From contig WYDT01000009.1 in the NCBI GenBank assembly GCA_013122435.1, forward strand, positions 186,001 through 250,000: DNA of 64,000 bases, in the 5' to 3' direction. How positions within the stretch are numbered: position 1 is the stretch's first letter; each line of letters opens with the position of its first letter. Both the position numbers and the translations under genes were made by a program. Under the pieces are notes generated by a model that was not told the DNA's origin, searched no databases, and worked only from the letters and a program-made list of their open reading frames with translations. The DNA comes from Chloroflexi bacterium AL-N1. Lineage in GTDB: Bacteria > Chloroflexota > Chloroflexia > Chloroflexales > Roseiflexaceae. Of this stretch, positions 9,735-18,762 are shown piece after piece.

Positions 9735-9789
9735 TGACTGAAGTGGGCATGTTTTCGTAAGCACACAAACTGCCAAAACGCTTCAGTCA
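9735..9789 (+). other. Long-range inverted repeat between glpK and dhaM
   Basis: TGACTGAAG (9735-9743) is complementary to CTTCAGTCA (9781-9789) with a 37-base loop containing a further weak GTTTT/AAAAC pairing. There is no T-run, so it is more likely an mRNA processing or stabilising structure than a terminator. Confidence 0.35.
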
Positions 9790-9841
9790 CCTCCTTCAGC
9801 TATACAGGATCGCGTTGCTACCAGTGAGATGAGGCATATAC

Positions 9842-10252
9842 ATGGTCAGTTTGCTTATTGTGTCACATAGTTCGAAACTTGCCGCAGGTGTGAAAGAGTT
9901 TGCTGAACAAGTGTCTGGCGGCAAAGTTAAGATTGCCACTGCAGGTGGAGCAGATGATGGATCGTTGGGAACGAGTGTTGATCGTATCAAAGAGTGCTTA
10001 AAGGATATAGCCAACCCAAAAGGCATCCTGGTGCTGATTGATATTGGCGGTGCAGCCCTGAGTGTGGAAACGGCACTTGAAACAGTTGATCTTGGCACAA
10101 TACGTGTTGAGATCAGTGATGCTCCTTTAGTTGAGGGAACATATCTGGCTGCCATTGAAGCAGCCGCTGGATCGACTCTTGATCAAACGGCCAAAGCAGC
10201 TTTGGAAGGCCGCAAAATGGTTAAGGTGCATCGCCAGGAGAATCAAGACTAA
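9842..10252 (+). CDS. dhaM: DhaM phosphotransfer subunit, EIIA-Man-like domain only
   Basis: 136 residues. DhaM passes phosphate from HPr to the ADP of DhaL. Only the EIIA(mannose)-like domain is present, with the phospho-His in the N-terminal LLIVSHSSKLA; the fused HPr and EI-like domains found in E. coli DhaM are absent and are supplied by the next two genes. GGADDGSLGTS and LVLIDIGGAALS are typical of the family. The gene is 119 bases after glpK. Confidence 0.93.
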   Translation: MVSLLIVSHSSKLAAGVKEFAEQVSGGKVKIATAGGADDGSLGTSVDRIKECLKDIANPKGILVLIDIGGAALSVETALETVDLGTIRVEISDAPLVEGTYLAAIEAAAGSTLDQTAKAALEGRKMVKVHRQENQD

Positions 10253-10342
10253 CGACTGGTCCAATGATGTGCCAATTACCTTTATTGCTCTATTAATCCT
10301 CATTATCGTCATTGTACCTATAGAGAAAGGATGGCCTGCATC

Positions 10343-10618
10343 ATGACTGAAGCGACATTGATCGTTAATCATCCCGTTGGCTTACACGCACGTCCTGCGG
10401 CTGTGTTTGTACAAAAAGCACGTGAATTCAACAGCAAAATCACCATTCAAAATATGAGTCGTGAGCAGAGTAAAGAAGTACCTGTGAGTGCTTTCAACTT
10501 GCTCCAGATAGGTGTGCGTTCAGGTCACGAAGTGCGTATTCGTGCTGAAGGTGATGATGCAGTTCAGGCAGTTGCAGCACTGACACAGCTTGTTAGAGAA
10601 AATTTTGGAGAAGTATAA
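10343..10618 (+). CDS. ptsH: Phosphocarrier protein HPr
   Basis: 91 residues. His15 lies in NHPVGLHARPA, the phosphorylation site used by enzyme I. The position of the Gram-positive regulatory Ser46 is occupied by Ser (EVPVSAFNLLQ), but the following residues differ from the usual SIMGVM, and no HPr kinase is seen in the window. The ATG at 10343 is preferred over 10331 because the AGAAAGGA site directly abuts the first ATG. Its place after dhaM and before ptsI points to a dedicated role in phosphorylating DhaM. Confidence 0.92.
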   Translation: MTEATLIVNHPVGLHARPAAVFVQKAREFNSKITIQNMSREQSKEVPVSAFNLLQIGVRSGHEVRIRAEGDDAVQAVAALTQLVRENFGEV

Positions 10619-10687
10619 TACGCTTCATAGGTTCCTGATAATCGGTATCGTTATACGTCAAGTAAAATAATATGTAGTGGTTGTATT

Positions 10688-12358
10688 ATGTCAAAACGGC
10701 TACAGGGTGTTGGCGGTGCACCGGGAATCGCAATTGGTCAGGTTGTGCGCTTGCTTGATATCCCAAATCAACAAATAATTGATGCGAATCCAGAGGCAGC
10801 ACTCACTCGTTTCCAGCATGCTCAAGAGCTGGTTGTTACGCGATTACAGAGACTTGCTGAGCAACTTCGTACAGAAGGGCGTGATGATGAAGCAGGTATA
10901 CTAGATGCTCAGTCATTGTTAGCCGAAGATATCTCTTTGACTGATGAGGTACAGCGTCGTGTTCGCGATGAGCAAGAAGCTCTCGAACCTGCAGTGAGTG
11001 CCACGATTACACAGATGCGTGACATCCTTGCTGGACTCGACGATCCGTATTTGCGCGAACGTGCTGCAGATATCGATCATGTCGGGCAGATGATCAAAGC
11101 AGCTTTACACGGAACATTAGGTATACAGCGTGAAATTCCTTCCGATGCGGTTATTGTTGCTGCCGATCTGACACCGGCTGAGACGGCTGAACTTCGCGGT
11201 GGCTCCGTTGCTGGGTTTGCAACGGCGGTTGGTGGGGCGACCGGGCATACGGCTATTCTCGCACGTTCGCTGGGAATTCCTGCTATTGTTGGTCTTGGTG
11301 ATGCGCTACTTGACATCTCTGATGCAACTGATGTCATTCTCGATGGAGATACCTCAACGCTTGTGGTTGAACCAGCCCAGCATGAAATACGTATCTATGA
11401 ACAGCGTATTGCTGATCAAAATGTGCGTAAACAGCAGCGGCAATCACTACGGGATCAGCCTGGCCAACTTGCTGACGGGCATGCCGTAGCGCTATGGGCC
11501 AATATCGGCCATCCTGATGATGCTCTGGTTGCACGTGAGCAGGGTGCTGAGGGGGTTGGCCTGTTCCGTACCGAATTTCTGTTTTTACATCGCAACGAGG
11601 CCCCCACTGAAGAGGAGCAATATATAGCTTACTGCTCCGTATTAGAAACGATGGAGGGTCGTCCGGTTGTGGTGCGCACACTTGATATCGGTGGTGACAA
11701 ACCGCTGCCCTATCTTGCTATGCCAACGGAGCCTAATCCATTTCTGGGTGTTCGTGGTTTGCGACTCTGTATGAATCGCCCTGATCTGTTTACTGCCCAA
11801 TTGCGTGCGCTACTCCGGGCAGCTACGCATGGTGATCTCTGGATTATGCTTCCGATGGTTGCCACACCGCAGGATTTTAGTTGGGCCACACAGCAGTTGA
11901 CTGTAGTTGCTGAGGCATTACAATCAGAGAAGATTGCACATCGTGCAGATGTTCCTCTAGGTATTATGATTGAAACACCTGCTGCAGCGATAACGGCTGA
12001 TATCCTGGCGAAGGATGTGTCATTCTTCAGTATCGGAAGCAATGATCTGACCCAGTACACTATGGCCGCTGATCGTGGTCTGGCCGAACTGGTGCAGCAA
12101 TATCCGCATGATGCGCCAGCCGTACTGCGCCTGATTGCATGTGCAGTCGAAGCTGGCAAGCAAGCTGGTATTCCGGTGGGGGTGTGCGGTGAGTTAGCCA
12201 GTGAGCCTGAGGCGGCTATCATTCTCGCGGGTTTAGGAGTTGATGAATTGAGTATGACAGCAGTTGCTATTCCAGAAGTGAAAGAGCGTTTGCTTGCAAT
12301 AACGCGAGATGAAGCATGCAGGGCTGCACAACGCGCTGTGGATAGAGTTGATGATTAG
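10688..12358 (+). CDS. ptsI: PTS enzyme I (phosphoenolpyruvate-protein phosphotransferase)
   Basis: 556 residues, near the usual 570. It autophosphorylates from PEP and passes the phosphate to HPr. The phospho-His is in GGATGHTAILARSLG (about residue 183). The PEP-binding barrel shows GVGLFRTEFLF, RTLDIGGDKPLPYL, FSIGSNDLTQYTMAADR and the catalytic Cys in GVCGELASEPEA. Last gene of the glycerol/Dha operon; with HPr it feeds DhaM. No sugar-specific EIIBC is nearby. Confidence 0.95.
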   Translation: MSKRLQGVGGAPGIAIGQVVRLLDIPNQQIIDANPEAALTRFQHAQELVVTRLQRLAEQLRTEGRDDEAGILDAQSLLAEDISLTDEVQRRVRDEQEALEPAVSATITQMRDILAGLDDPYLRERAADIDHVGQMIKAALHGTLGIQREIPSDAVIVAADLTPAETAELRGGSVAGFATAVGGATGHTAILARSLGIPAIVGLGDALLDISDATDVILDGDTSTLVVEPAQHEIRIYEQRIADQNVRKQQRQSLRDQPGQLADGHAVALWANIGHPDDALVAREQGAEGVGLFRTEFLFLHRNEAPTEEEQYIAYCSVLETMEGRPVVVRTLDIGGDKPLPYLAMPTEPNPFLGVRGLRLCMNRPDLFTAQLRALLRAATHGDLWIMLPMVATPQDFSWATQQLTVVAEALQSEKIAHRADVPLGIMIETPAAAITADILAKDVSFFSIGSNDLTQYTMAADRGLAELVQQYPHDAPAVLRLIACAVEAGKQAGIPVGVCGELASEPEAAIILAGLGVDELSMTAVAIPEVKERLLAITRDEACRAAQRAVDRVDD

Positions 12359-12565
12359 TATTCATATTAATATGTTGTGATTCTTGCCACGCCTATCCCT
12401 TTATTGGTTAACCTCACACAATACCAATAATAGGTCATCTTACGCATGACAGCATCCTGAGCGTATGGTATAGTATTCACAGAACCCGTAAAAACACATC
12501 AAACATTATATTCGTCCGCCTGTCAAGTATCTTAATATATACCACAGCCTTTTCGGGAGGTTTTT

Positions 12566-13819
12566 GTGCGAATAGTTGCCATGATTATGGCCGGAGGTGA
12601 AGGGACACGTTTGAGCGTTCTCTCGGAGAAGCGTGCCAAGCCGTCGGTTCCCTTTGCTGGCAAATTTCGAATTATCGATTTCACCCTGTCCAACTGTGTC
12701 AACTCGGGTATCTTCGATGTTGCGGTATTGACACAGTATCGTCCACACTCGCTGAATGCTCACATCGGGAATGGTAAACCCTGGGATCTGGACCGCAATC
12801 GTGGTGGTGTTGAGCTGTTGCAACCGTATCAGGGTCGTGATGACCAGAGCTGGTATAAGGGTACGGCTGATGCCGTCTACCAGAATCTGAACTACATTCG
12901 CCAGCAACGTGCGGATGTGGTCGTGGTGCTTTCCGGTGATCATATTTACAAAATGGATTATAGTGCGATGGTTGCTTATCATCAGCGCCATCACGCCGAT
13001 GTTACTGTGGCCGTCATGCATGTGTCGGTTGAACAAACCGACCGTTTTGGGATTATGACAGCGGATGAGTCGATGCGGATTGTGGAGTTTACCGAGAAAC
13101 CCAAGAGTAAAGATAAAGGCACTCTCGCTAATATGGGTGTCTACGTGTTCTCGACGGATATGTTATTCCAACGCCTTGAGGAAGGTAGCGATGATGATCC
13201 GCGTGACGATTTTGGGAAGCACGTTATCCCTTCGATGATCAATCGTGACCGTGTGATGGCGTATCCGTTTGAGGGCTACTGGGTTGATGTCGGGACGATT
13301 GACTCGTATTGGGAAACCAGCATGGATCTGTTGAATCCTGAAAACAGTCTCAACCTCTTTGACCCTGATTGGGTAATTCACACACGGAGTGAAGAACGTT
13401 CTCCGGCAAACGTTGGGCCACAGGCGCGTATAAGCCAAGGTATGATTTGCAATGGCTGTATTGTGCGTGGCCATGTGGAAAACTCGGTGCTCTCGCCGGG
13501 AGTGTACATTTCGCCAGGTGCCACCGTGCGCGATAGTGTTGTGATGAATGATACGTGGATCGGTCCTGGTGCTGTTCTTGATAAGGTTATTGTTGATAAA
13601 AACGTGGTGGTTGGTTCTGGGGTGCGTCTTGGTGATGGTGATGATGTGACGACACCAAACCAGCTACAACCCGACAAACTCATGACAGGAATTAGCATTG
13701 TTGGAAAAGGTGCACATATTCCTGCGGGAGTGCGGATTGGGCGTAATGTGGTCATCAATGCTGATCGTGACGAGGAAGATTTTCCGTCTAACGAGGTTCT
13801 TTCGGGTGAGACGATTTGA
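12566..13819 (+). CDS. glgC: Glucose-1-phosphate adenylyltransferase (ADP-glucose synthase)
   Basis: 417 residues. Makes ADP-glucose for glycogen. The nucleotide loop is intact ([19 protein letters not shown]), as are [13 protein letters not shown] residues ([11 protein letters not shown]), the catalytic Asp in GDHIYKMDY and the sugar-phosphate Lys in FTEKPKS. The C-terminal half is the left-handed beta helix with hexapeptide repeats. GTG start with GGGAGG upstream. Its 3' end overlaps the convergent Uma2-family gene by 32 bases. A degenerate paralogue starts at 14552 and may be its partner subunit. Confidence 0.95.
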   Translation: MRIVAMIMAGGEGTRLSVLSEKRAKPSVPFAGKFRIIDFTLSNCVNSGIFDVAVLTQYRPHSLNAHIGNGKPWDLDRNRGGVELLQPYQGRDDQSWYKGTADAVYQNLNYIRQQRADVVVVLSGDHIYKMDYSAMVAYHQRHHADVTVAVMHVSVEQTDRFGIMTADESMRIVEFTEKPKSKDKGTLANMGVYVFSTDMLFQRLEEGSDDDPRDDFGKHVIPSMINRDRVMAYPFEGYWVDVGTIDSYWETSMDLLNPENSLNLFDPDWVIHTRSEERSPANVGPQARISQGMICNGCIVRGHVENSVLSPGVYISPGATVRDSVVMNDTWIGPGAVLDKVIVDKNVVVGSGVRLGDGDDVTTPNQLQPDKLMTGISIVGKGAHIPAGVRIGRNVVINADRDEEDFPSNEVLSGETI

Positions 13820-14471
13820 GTGCGTCGAGTTCAGCCTGTAGTCTGGCTACTTCACTCTCAGCTTGTTGACGGGCATCTGCCTCTTGCTGACGGGCATCTT
13901 CAAGCTCTTCGGGAGTTGGGAAAGGTACACCGTTCATGATGTTGCAGAGACGGAGGGTGTTATCAATGACACGCAACTCAACGTTGATCAGTTTACTAAT
14001 GACGCGATTACCAGGCATTGGTATCAGTTCACCATCAACCAATTGGTAGCCACGCAGACGTGGATTGAGGTAATCACCGTGAGGATCAAACAGATAATAT
14101 TCCTGAACACCTAATTCTGCGTAACGTACACGTTTTTCGCCCAGGTCAACATAACGTGTTTTTGAGGAGGTTAATTCAATCACCATATCCGGGGTTTTTC
14201 CATCGTGTTCCCAGGTTTTATAGGTGCGACGGTTCTGTTGCGGTACACCAAAAATAACAAAGACATCTGGTGCTACCACTGAGGCAGGCTCACCTTCTTC
14301 ATAGTAGACAAAAAGATTTCCCGCAACATAGGCGGTAGTCTCGCGAAGAAGATTTTTGAGCACAAAAATAAGTTCGAACATCAGTTCACGATGGTCGTCT
14401 GTCTCGCCCACTGGTTCACCGTCACTTTCGGGATACACGATTGTTTGAGGTCGTACATCTGATATGGTCAT
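13788..14471 (-). CDS. Uma2-family (DUF820) PD-(D/E)xK nuclease-like protein
   Basis: About 227 residues. The restriction-endonuclease-like core is recognisable from the family pattern: [19 protein letters not shown], then [11 protein letters not shown] with the acidic active-site residues, and [12 protein letters not shown]. The C-terminus is a charged coiled coil rich in Gln, Ala and Glu (EEARQQ-like repeats). Uma2 proteins are numerous in Chloroflexota and cyanobacteria; substrate is unknown and many are probably mobile. The start at 14471 has an AGGGGGT site. It is embedded between the two glgC genes, on the opposite strand. Confidence 0.85.
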   Translation of the reverse strand: MTISDVRPQTIVYPESDGEPVGETDDHRELMFELIFVLKNLLRETTAYVAGNLFVYYEEGEPASVVAPDVFVIFGVPQQNRRTYKTWEHDGKTPDMVIELTSSKTRYVDLGEKRVRYAELGVQEYYLFDPHGDYLNPRLRGYQLVDGELIPMPGNRVISKLINVELRVIDNTLRLCNIMNGVPFPTPEELEDARQQEADARQQAESEVARLQAELDALKSSHPKEPR

Positions 14472-14551
14472 GACACATACCCCCTTTTGTTTATTATAAC
14501 ATAGAACACTTGTGCTTTCTGGAAGATATCTATAACACATGAGGTTTACAT

Positions 14552-15796
14552 ATGCAGAGAACTCTTGCGCTCATTCTTGCTGGTGGTGAAAGTCCTGCGC
14601 TCAATGTACTGACAGCAAAACGCTCCGAGGCAGCCATCCCCTTTGCTGGTAAATACCGAATTATTGACTTTACCCTTTCTAATTGTGTGAACTCAGGGAT
14701 CTACAACGTTGGTGTCCTCACACAATACCGTCCGCGCTCACTCCACGAGCACATCGGTGTCGGCAAGCCATGGGATCTTGACCGACGTATTGGGGGTGTG
14801 CGGGTGCTGCATCCCTACCTGACTCGTGAGGGTGGTGATTGGCAGCGTGGCCCTGCCGACGCCATTCGTGCGAATTTAGATTTTATTGCCGAGCAGCCTG
14901 TTGATAATGTACTTGTGCTTGCTGGTGACCATATTTACTTGATGGACTATCGACCCATGTTACAGATCCATCAGGAGCGCGATGCGGATGTGACGGTCGC
15001 AGTGCATAGTGTCAGTCAGCACGAAGTGTACCGCTATGGCATCGTCAGTGTTGATAGTGATGGGACAGTTGGGCGTTTTGATGAGAAACCGCGTCGCTCA
15101 CACTCAAGTCTCGCATCAATGGGTATTTATGCCTTTCGTAAGAGTTTTCTCATGGAGACTATGGCCAAGGGAAAGGAGCGCGATATTGGCCGAAATCTGA
15201 TGCCGAGACTTGTTCGTGAAACCCAGGTAAACGCCTATCGTTTCCAGGGCTACTGGGCCGATGTTGGAACGGTGCAGGCCTACTACGAGGCCAACATGGC
15301 CCTGTTGGTCGAAACACCTGCATTGGACATGTATGATCCTGAGTGGATTATTCACACCCGTAGTGAAGAACGCCCCGCTGCCGAAATTGGTGCCACAGCC
15401 CGCGCGGAAGGGAACCTGCTTTGTGATGGTTGTCGTATTTATGGCAATGTGACCCGCTCCATAGTTGCACCAGGTGTTGTTATTGCTGAAGGGGCCACAG
15501 TACGTGACTCCATCCTGATGACCGACACGATTGTTGAAACGGGTGCACTGGTTGATCGATGTATCTTGGATAAGAATACCACTGTAGGTGTGAATGCGTC
15601 GCTTGGTGAAGGTGATGATAATACACCTAACGAAGCAGCACCAGATCAACTCAACACAGGTCTCACGCTTGTGGGACGTGGTACGCATATCCCTGCAGGC
15701 GTGCGGATTGGACGCAACGTTGTGATTCGCCCTAATGTGGCGGAAACGGCCTTTGGTGTTGATAAAATAGTGCCCAGTGGTCGAACTGTCGAATAG
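14552..15796 (+). CDS. GlgC paralogue with degenerate nucleotide loop (GlgD-like)
   Basis: 414 residues and similar to the upstream GlgC over its whole length, including the left-handed beta helix ([17 protein letters not shown] near the end). The signature loop that in active enzymes reads GGEGTRL...RAKPA is here GGESPALNVLTAKRSEAA, losing the Gly-Thr-Arg and Lys-Pro residues. GTADA has become GPADA and GDHIYKMDY has become GDHIYLMDY. EKP is kept. In Firmicutes a non-catalytic GlgD partners with GlgC; the same arrangement is inferred. It could instead have a changed substrate. Confidence 0.85.
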   Translation: MQRTLALILAGGESPALNVLTAKRSEAAIPFAGKYRIIDFTLSNCVNSGIYNVGVLTQYRPRSLHEHIGVGKPWDLDRRIGGVRVLHPYLTREGGDWQRGPADAIRANLDFIAEQPVDNVLVLAGDHIYLMDYRPMLQIHQERDADVTVAVHSVSQHEVYRYGIVSVDSDGTVGRFDEKPRRSHSSLASMGIYAFRKSFLMETMAKGKERDIGRNLMPRLVRETQVNAYRFQGYWADVGTVQAYYEANMALLVETPALDMYDPEWIIHTRSEERPAAEIGATARAEGNLLCDGCRIYGNVTRSIVAPGVVIAEGATVRDSILMTDTIVETGALVDRCILDKNTTVGVNASLGEGDDNTPNEAAPDQLNTGLTLVGRGTHIPAGVRIGRNVVIRPNVAETAFGVDKIVPSGRTVE

Positions 15797-15829
15797 TTTT
15801 AATATGTCTATAATAGGGAGTCTGTGGTT

Positions 15830-16591
15830 GTGCCTAAAAATTACTTAATTGATATGGATGGAGTGTTAGTACACGGGTCTGAAATGATCCCTGGTGCGAA
15901 TGAATTTATTAAGCGCCTGGAGACAAACAATGCTAAATTTCTGGTTTTGACCAACAACCCGATTTATACTCCACGTGATCTCAACGCCCGTCTCAAGCGG
16001 ATCGATTTACAGGTCCCGCCTGAGGCTATCTACACCTCAGCACTGGCAACCGCGCAGTTTCTCCATAGCCAGCGCCCTGGTGGTACGGCATATGTGATTG
16101 GTGAAGCCGGATTAACGACGGCACTGCACGATGTCGGTTACACAATCACTGATGTGAATCCGGAGTATGTGGTGCTTGGGGAAACACGTATGTTGAGCTA
16201 CCAGCAACTGACCCAGGCGGTGCGTTGTGTGGGAGATGGTGCACGTTTTATCGCCACCAACCCGGATGTATCAGGTCCCGGTGATGGTGGTCTGGTGCCT
16301 GCGTGTGGCGCGATTGCCGCAATGATTGCCGCAGCCACAGGTGTGCAACCATACTTTGTTGGCAAACCCAATCCGCTCATGATGCGAACAGCGTTACGGA
16401 CGATCAACGCCCATTCTGAGGAGTCGGTGATGGTTGGAGATCGGATGGACACTGATATTATCGGTGGAACAGGCAGTGGTCTGGAGACGATTCTTGTGCT
16501 AACTGGTGTTACTAAACGTGAAGAGATTGAGCGTTTTCCCTATCGTCCAACGCAAGTGGTTGATTCGGTGGCCGACATTGTGGTTGAGTAA
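15830..16591 (+). CDS. NagD-type HAD phosphatase
   Basis: About 253 residues, type IIA HAD family. Motif I is [12 protein letters not shown], motif [10 protein letters not shown], and the C-terminal motif includes GKPNP and [13 protein letters not shown] with the Mg-binding Asp residues. NagD-like enzymes dephosphorylate nucleotides or sugar phosphates; the substrate here is not known. The GTG at 15830 has GGGAG at better spacing than the GTG at 15824. It lies 33 bases after the second glgC gene and may share its transcript. Confidence 0.9.
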   Translation: MPKNYLIDMDGVLVHGSEMIPGANEFIKRLETNNAKFLVLTNNPIYTPRDLNARLKRIDLQVPPEAIYTSALATAQFLHSQRPGGTAYVIGEAGLTTALHDVGYTITDVNPEYVVLGETRMLSYQQLTQAVRCVGDGARFIATNPDVSGPGDGGLVPACGAIAAMIAAATGVQPYFVGKPNPLMMRTALRTINAHSEESVMVGDRMDTDIIGGTGSGLETILVLTGVTKREEIERFPYRPTQVVDSVADIVVE

Positions 16592-17061
16592 ATGAAGGTG
16601 TTGACTGTGCAGTAGAAGGATTGTATCAAGAATTGTTAGGATCATTGGGAGTTGTGTAAACAAGTATCCCCGTAATTAAAATAACACCTTGCCAATATTG
16701 ATAGGTTAATCGATAAATGACGTGTGTATCTGCTGCTGATGCAATCCATTACCTTCGCCCTTTCAGATTAGTAAGCTAGGGCCGTCTCGCGCCAGGAGAC
16801 ATTTGGACAGCACGAATGAGTCGTCGTGCTTGATCTGGTTGTTCAATAGGTAGTATTTCGAATTGCTGTCAGGCTCATTCGGTAATTTGGACACGTGATA
16901 TCATACATTTTCACCGGCTACATCATCCAACAGACTACTCTTGTGGAGATCCTAATCGCTCAGTGACTGGGCGGTTGCGATGTCAAAATGTCTCTCTAGA
17001 GTGCTACACAGCGATGACCAGGCAACCCCATGGCTCTCGCCACCTGGTCATCATCAATTGC
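16592..17061. other. Intergenic region, no supported gene
   Basis: About 470 bases between convergent genes. Only short frames occur; on the minus strand around 16790-16870 there is a 30-codon stretch that could be a gene scrap, but I cannot assign it. A hairpin near its right edge is listed separately. Confidence 0.4.
17013..17052 (-). terminator. Hairpin downstream of KDG kinase gene
   Basis: GATGACCAGG (17013-17022) pairs with CCTGGTCATC (17043-17052) in a 10-bp stem with a 20-base loop, just after the kinase stop codon on the minus strand. It lacks a T-run, so termination strength is uncertain. Confidence 0.45.
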
Positions 17062-17967
17062 TTATGCTTGTGGGTAGCCGTGGTAATCGCCCAGTGACTC
17101 GACTGCTGCTGCGCCAACACGTGCCCCCAGACTAAGTGCATCCTTCATAGCATAGCCGCGTAGCAAGCCTGCCAGAAAACCAGCGTTAAACCCATCACCA
17201 GCTCCAACTGGGTCGATGACCTGATCGACCGGGTGGGCAGGAACGTGGATCATCTGTCCATCGGCCAGTGTGACAACTCCCTGTTCGGCTAATTTGAGCA
17301 CGACCATTTTGGGACCCAGTTGGACTGCTTGTTCCAGTATCCGCTCGTGCTGATCCTCTCCCAGTACCGCCTGAGCATCTTCATGCCCAATGAGCAGAAT
17401 ATCCGCCTGTTCGATCAGTGGAAGAAGCGTTGCTTTAGCAGTTTCTGCATCCCACAGGCGTGCTCGATAATTCGGGTCAAACGAGATCGTCGCGCCTGCA
17501 GCCCGCGCCAACTCCATTGCCCGTGACACAGTTGCGGAACAGCTTGCACTAAGTGCCGGGGTGATACCTGTGAGATGCACAATACGAGCATCAGTAAATG
17601 CTGCTGGTTGTAGATCTGCGGGAGACATACAACTGGCTGCAGAACCAGCGCGATAGTAATACACGCGCCGTGCACCATCGGCCAGCCACTCACGAAAATA
17701 GATGCCTGTCTGTACCTCTGGATCATCGATCAGGTACTCAGTGTCAACTCCTTCTTGTTCGAGGATTATACGGATGCGTTGCCCAAAAGGGTCAACCCCG
17801 ATCCGACTAATGAAGCGTGTACTATGACCCAGTCGTCGCAGTCCGATGGCCAGGTTACTCTCTGCACCACCAATATTAAGCGCCAACGTGTCCGCTGCAT
17901 CCAGGGGAATAGGTTCCTGGGGATAGAGCGCCACCATCGTTTCACCAAGTGTTACAACTTCCGACAT
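17062..17967 (-). CDS. kdgK: PfkB-family sugar kinase, probable 2-keto-3-deoxygluconate kinase
   Basis: 301 residues. N-terminal VTLGETMVAL and GGAESNLAIGLRRLG, and the C-terminal anion-hole signature DPVGAGDGFNAGFLAGLL with the catalytic Asp, define a ribokinase/PfkB kinase. The residues ...YYYRAGSAAS and REWLADG fit KDG kinases. The gene follows the KDPG aldolase gene by 65 bases on the same strand, which supports KDG phosphorylation to KDPG followed by cleavage to pyruvate and glyceraldehyde 3-phosphate. AAAGGAAG precedes the start. Confidence 0.85.
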   Translation of the reverse strand: MSEVVTLGETMVALYPQEPIPLDAADTLALNIGGAESNLAIGLRRLGHSTRFISRIGVDPFGQRIRIILEQEGVDTEYLIDDPEVQTGIYFREWLADGARRVYYYRAGSAASCMSPADLQPAAFTDARIVHLTGITPALSASCSATVSRAMELARAAGATISFDPNYRARLWDAETAKATLLPLIEQADILLIGHEDAQAVLGEDQHERILEQAVQLGPKMVVLKLAEQGVVTLADGQMIHVPAHPVDQVIDPVGAGDGFNAGFLAGLLRGYAMKDALSLGARVGAAAVESLGDYHGYPQA

Positions 17968-18031
17968 AATAACTTCCTTTTGATGAAGGACGAAACCAGA
18001 ACGATTGTGTGATTGACGAATCAGGAGTACC

Positions 18032-18664
18032 CTAAAATCCTTTTATCGCTACGGCACATGCCTGTGCTGCTGTGGTGATGTGCATCCAGTTTTCCTGAGC
18101 AACGGCATGTGGGGAGACCAGATTGCCGCCAATACCAACAGCCATCGCTCCAGCATCGAAGTACTCGCGCATATTCTTAGAACTGATGCCTCCGGTTGGG
18201 GCCAGACGCAATTGTGGTAGTGGTGCAAGAATGTCACGCAGGTAGCTGGGGCCACCAAAACGTGCTGGAAAGATTTTGATCATGTCAGCGCCGGCCTCGT
18301 GGGCAGTCAGTGCTTCTGTTGGAGTAAGGGCGCCACACAGGATAGGCACGTTGTGTTTGCGACACACCTCGATCACGTGTGGCCGTACCACTGGCGTAAC
18401 CACAAACTGGGCTCCTGCGGCAATAGCAGCCTCGGCGTCGGCAGGGCTTAAAACCGTACCTACTCCGATCTGCGCTTGATCTCCTAACGCTGTACGTGCA
18501 GCGCTAATCCCTTCGTTGGCACCTTCACCAGTCAGGGTGAATTCAACGGACGAAACGCCGCCTTCGACCAGGGCACGCGCAACTTCAACCGCGTAGTCGT
18601 AGCGCTCAAGTCGAACAATCGCTATAACGCGAGTAGTAAGAATGGCATCCAAGATAGCAGACAT
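18032..18664 (-). CDS. eda: 2-keto-3-deoxy-6-phosphogluconate aldolase
   Basis: 210 residues. Class I aldolase: the Schiff-base Lys is in [14 protein letters not shown], the Glu in [14 protein letters not shown] context near the N-terminus, and [21 protein letters not shown] is typical of KDPG/KHG aldolases. It is the first gene of a two-gene operon with the KDG kinase, forming the lower Entner-Doudoroff or hexuronate branch. No dehydratase gene (edd or uxaA) is seen nearby. Confidence 0.93.
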   Translation of the reverse strand: MSAILDAILTTRVIAIVRLERYDYAVEVARALVEGGVSSVEFTLTGEGANEGISAARTALGDQAQIGVGTVLSPADAEAAIAAGAQFVVTPVVRPHVIEVCRKHNVPILCGALTPTEALTAHEAGADMIKIFPARFGGPSYLRDILAPLPQLRLAPTGGISSKNMREYFDAGAMAVGIGGNLVSPHAVAQENWMHITTAAQACAVAIKGF

Positions 18665-18762
18665 ATTTCCCTCTTGTAAATACTAAGCTTTCTTTTAATA
18701 ATAGCATATTGTTGCATATAGGCTGGCCTAGCAACTCATATCACATCGAAAGCGAGCATATT

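Noticed and set aside
15116..15688. Minus-strand 190-codon frame
   Set aside because: Shadow of the second GlgC gene, which has clear family features over the same bases.
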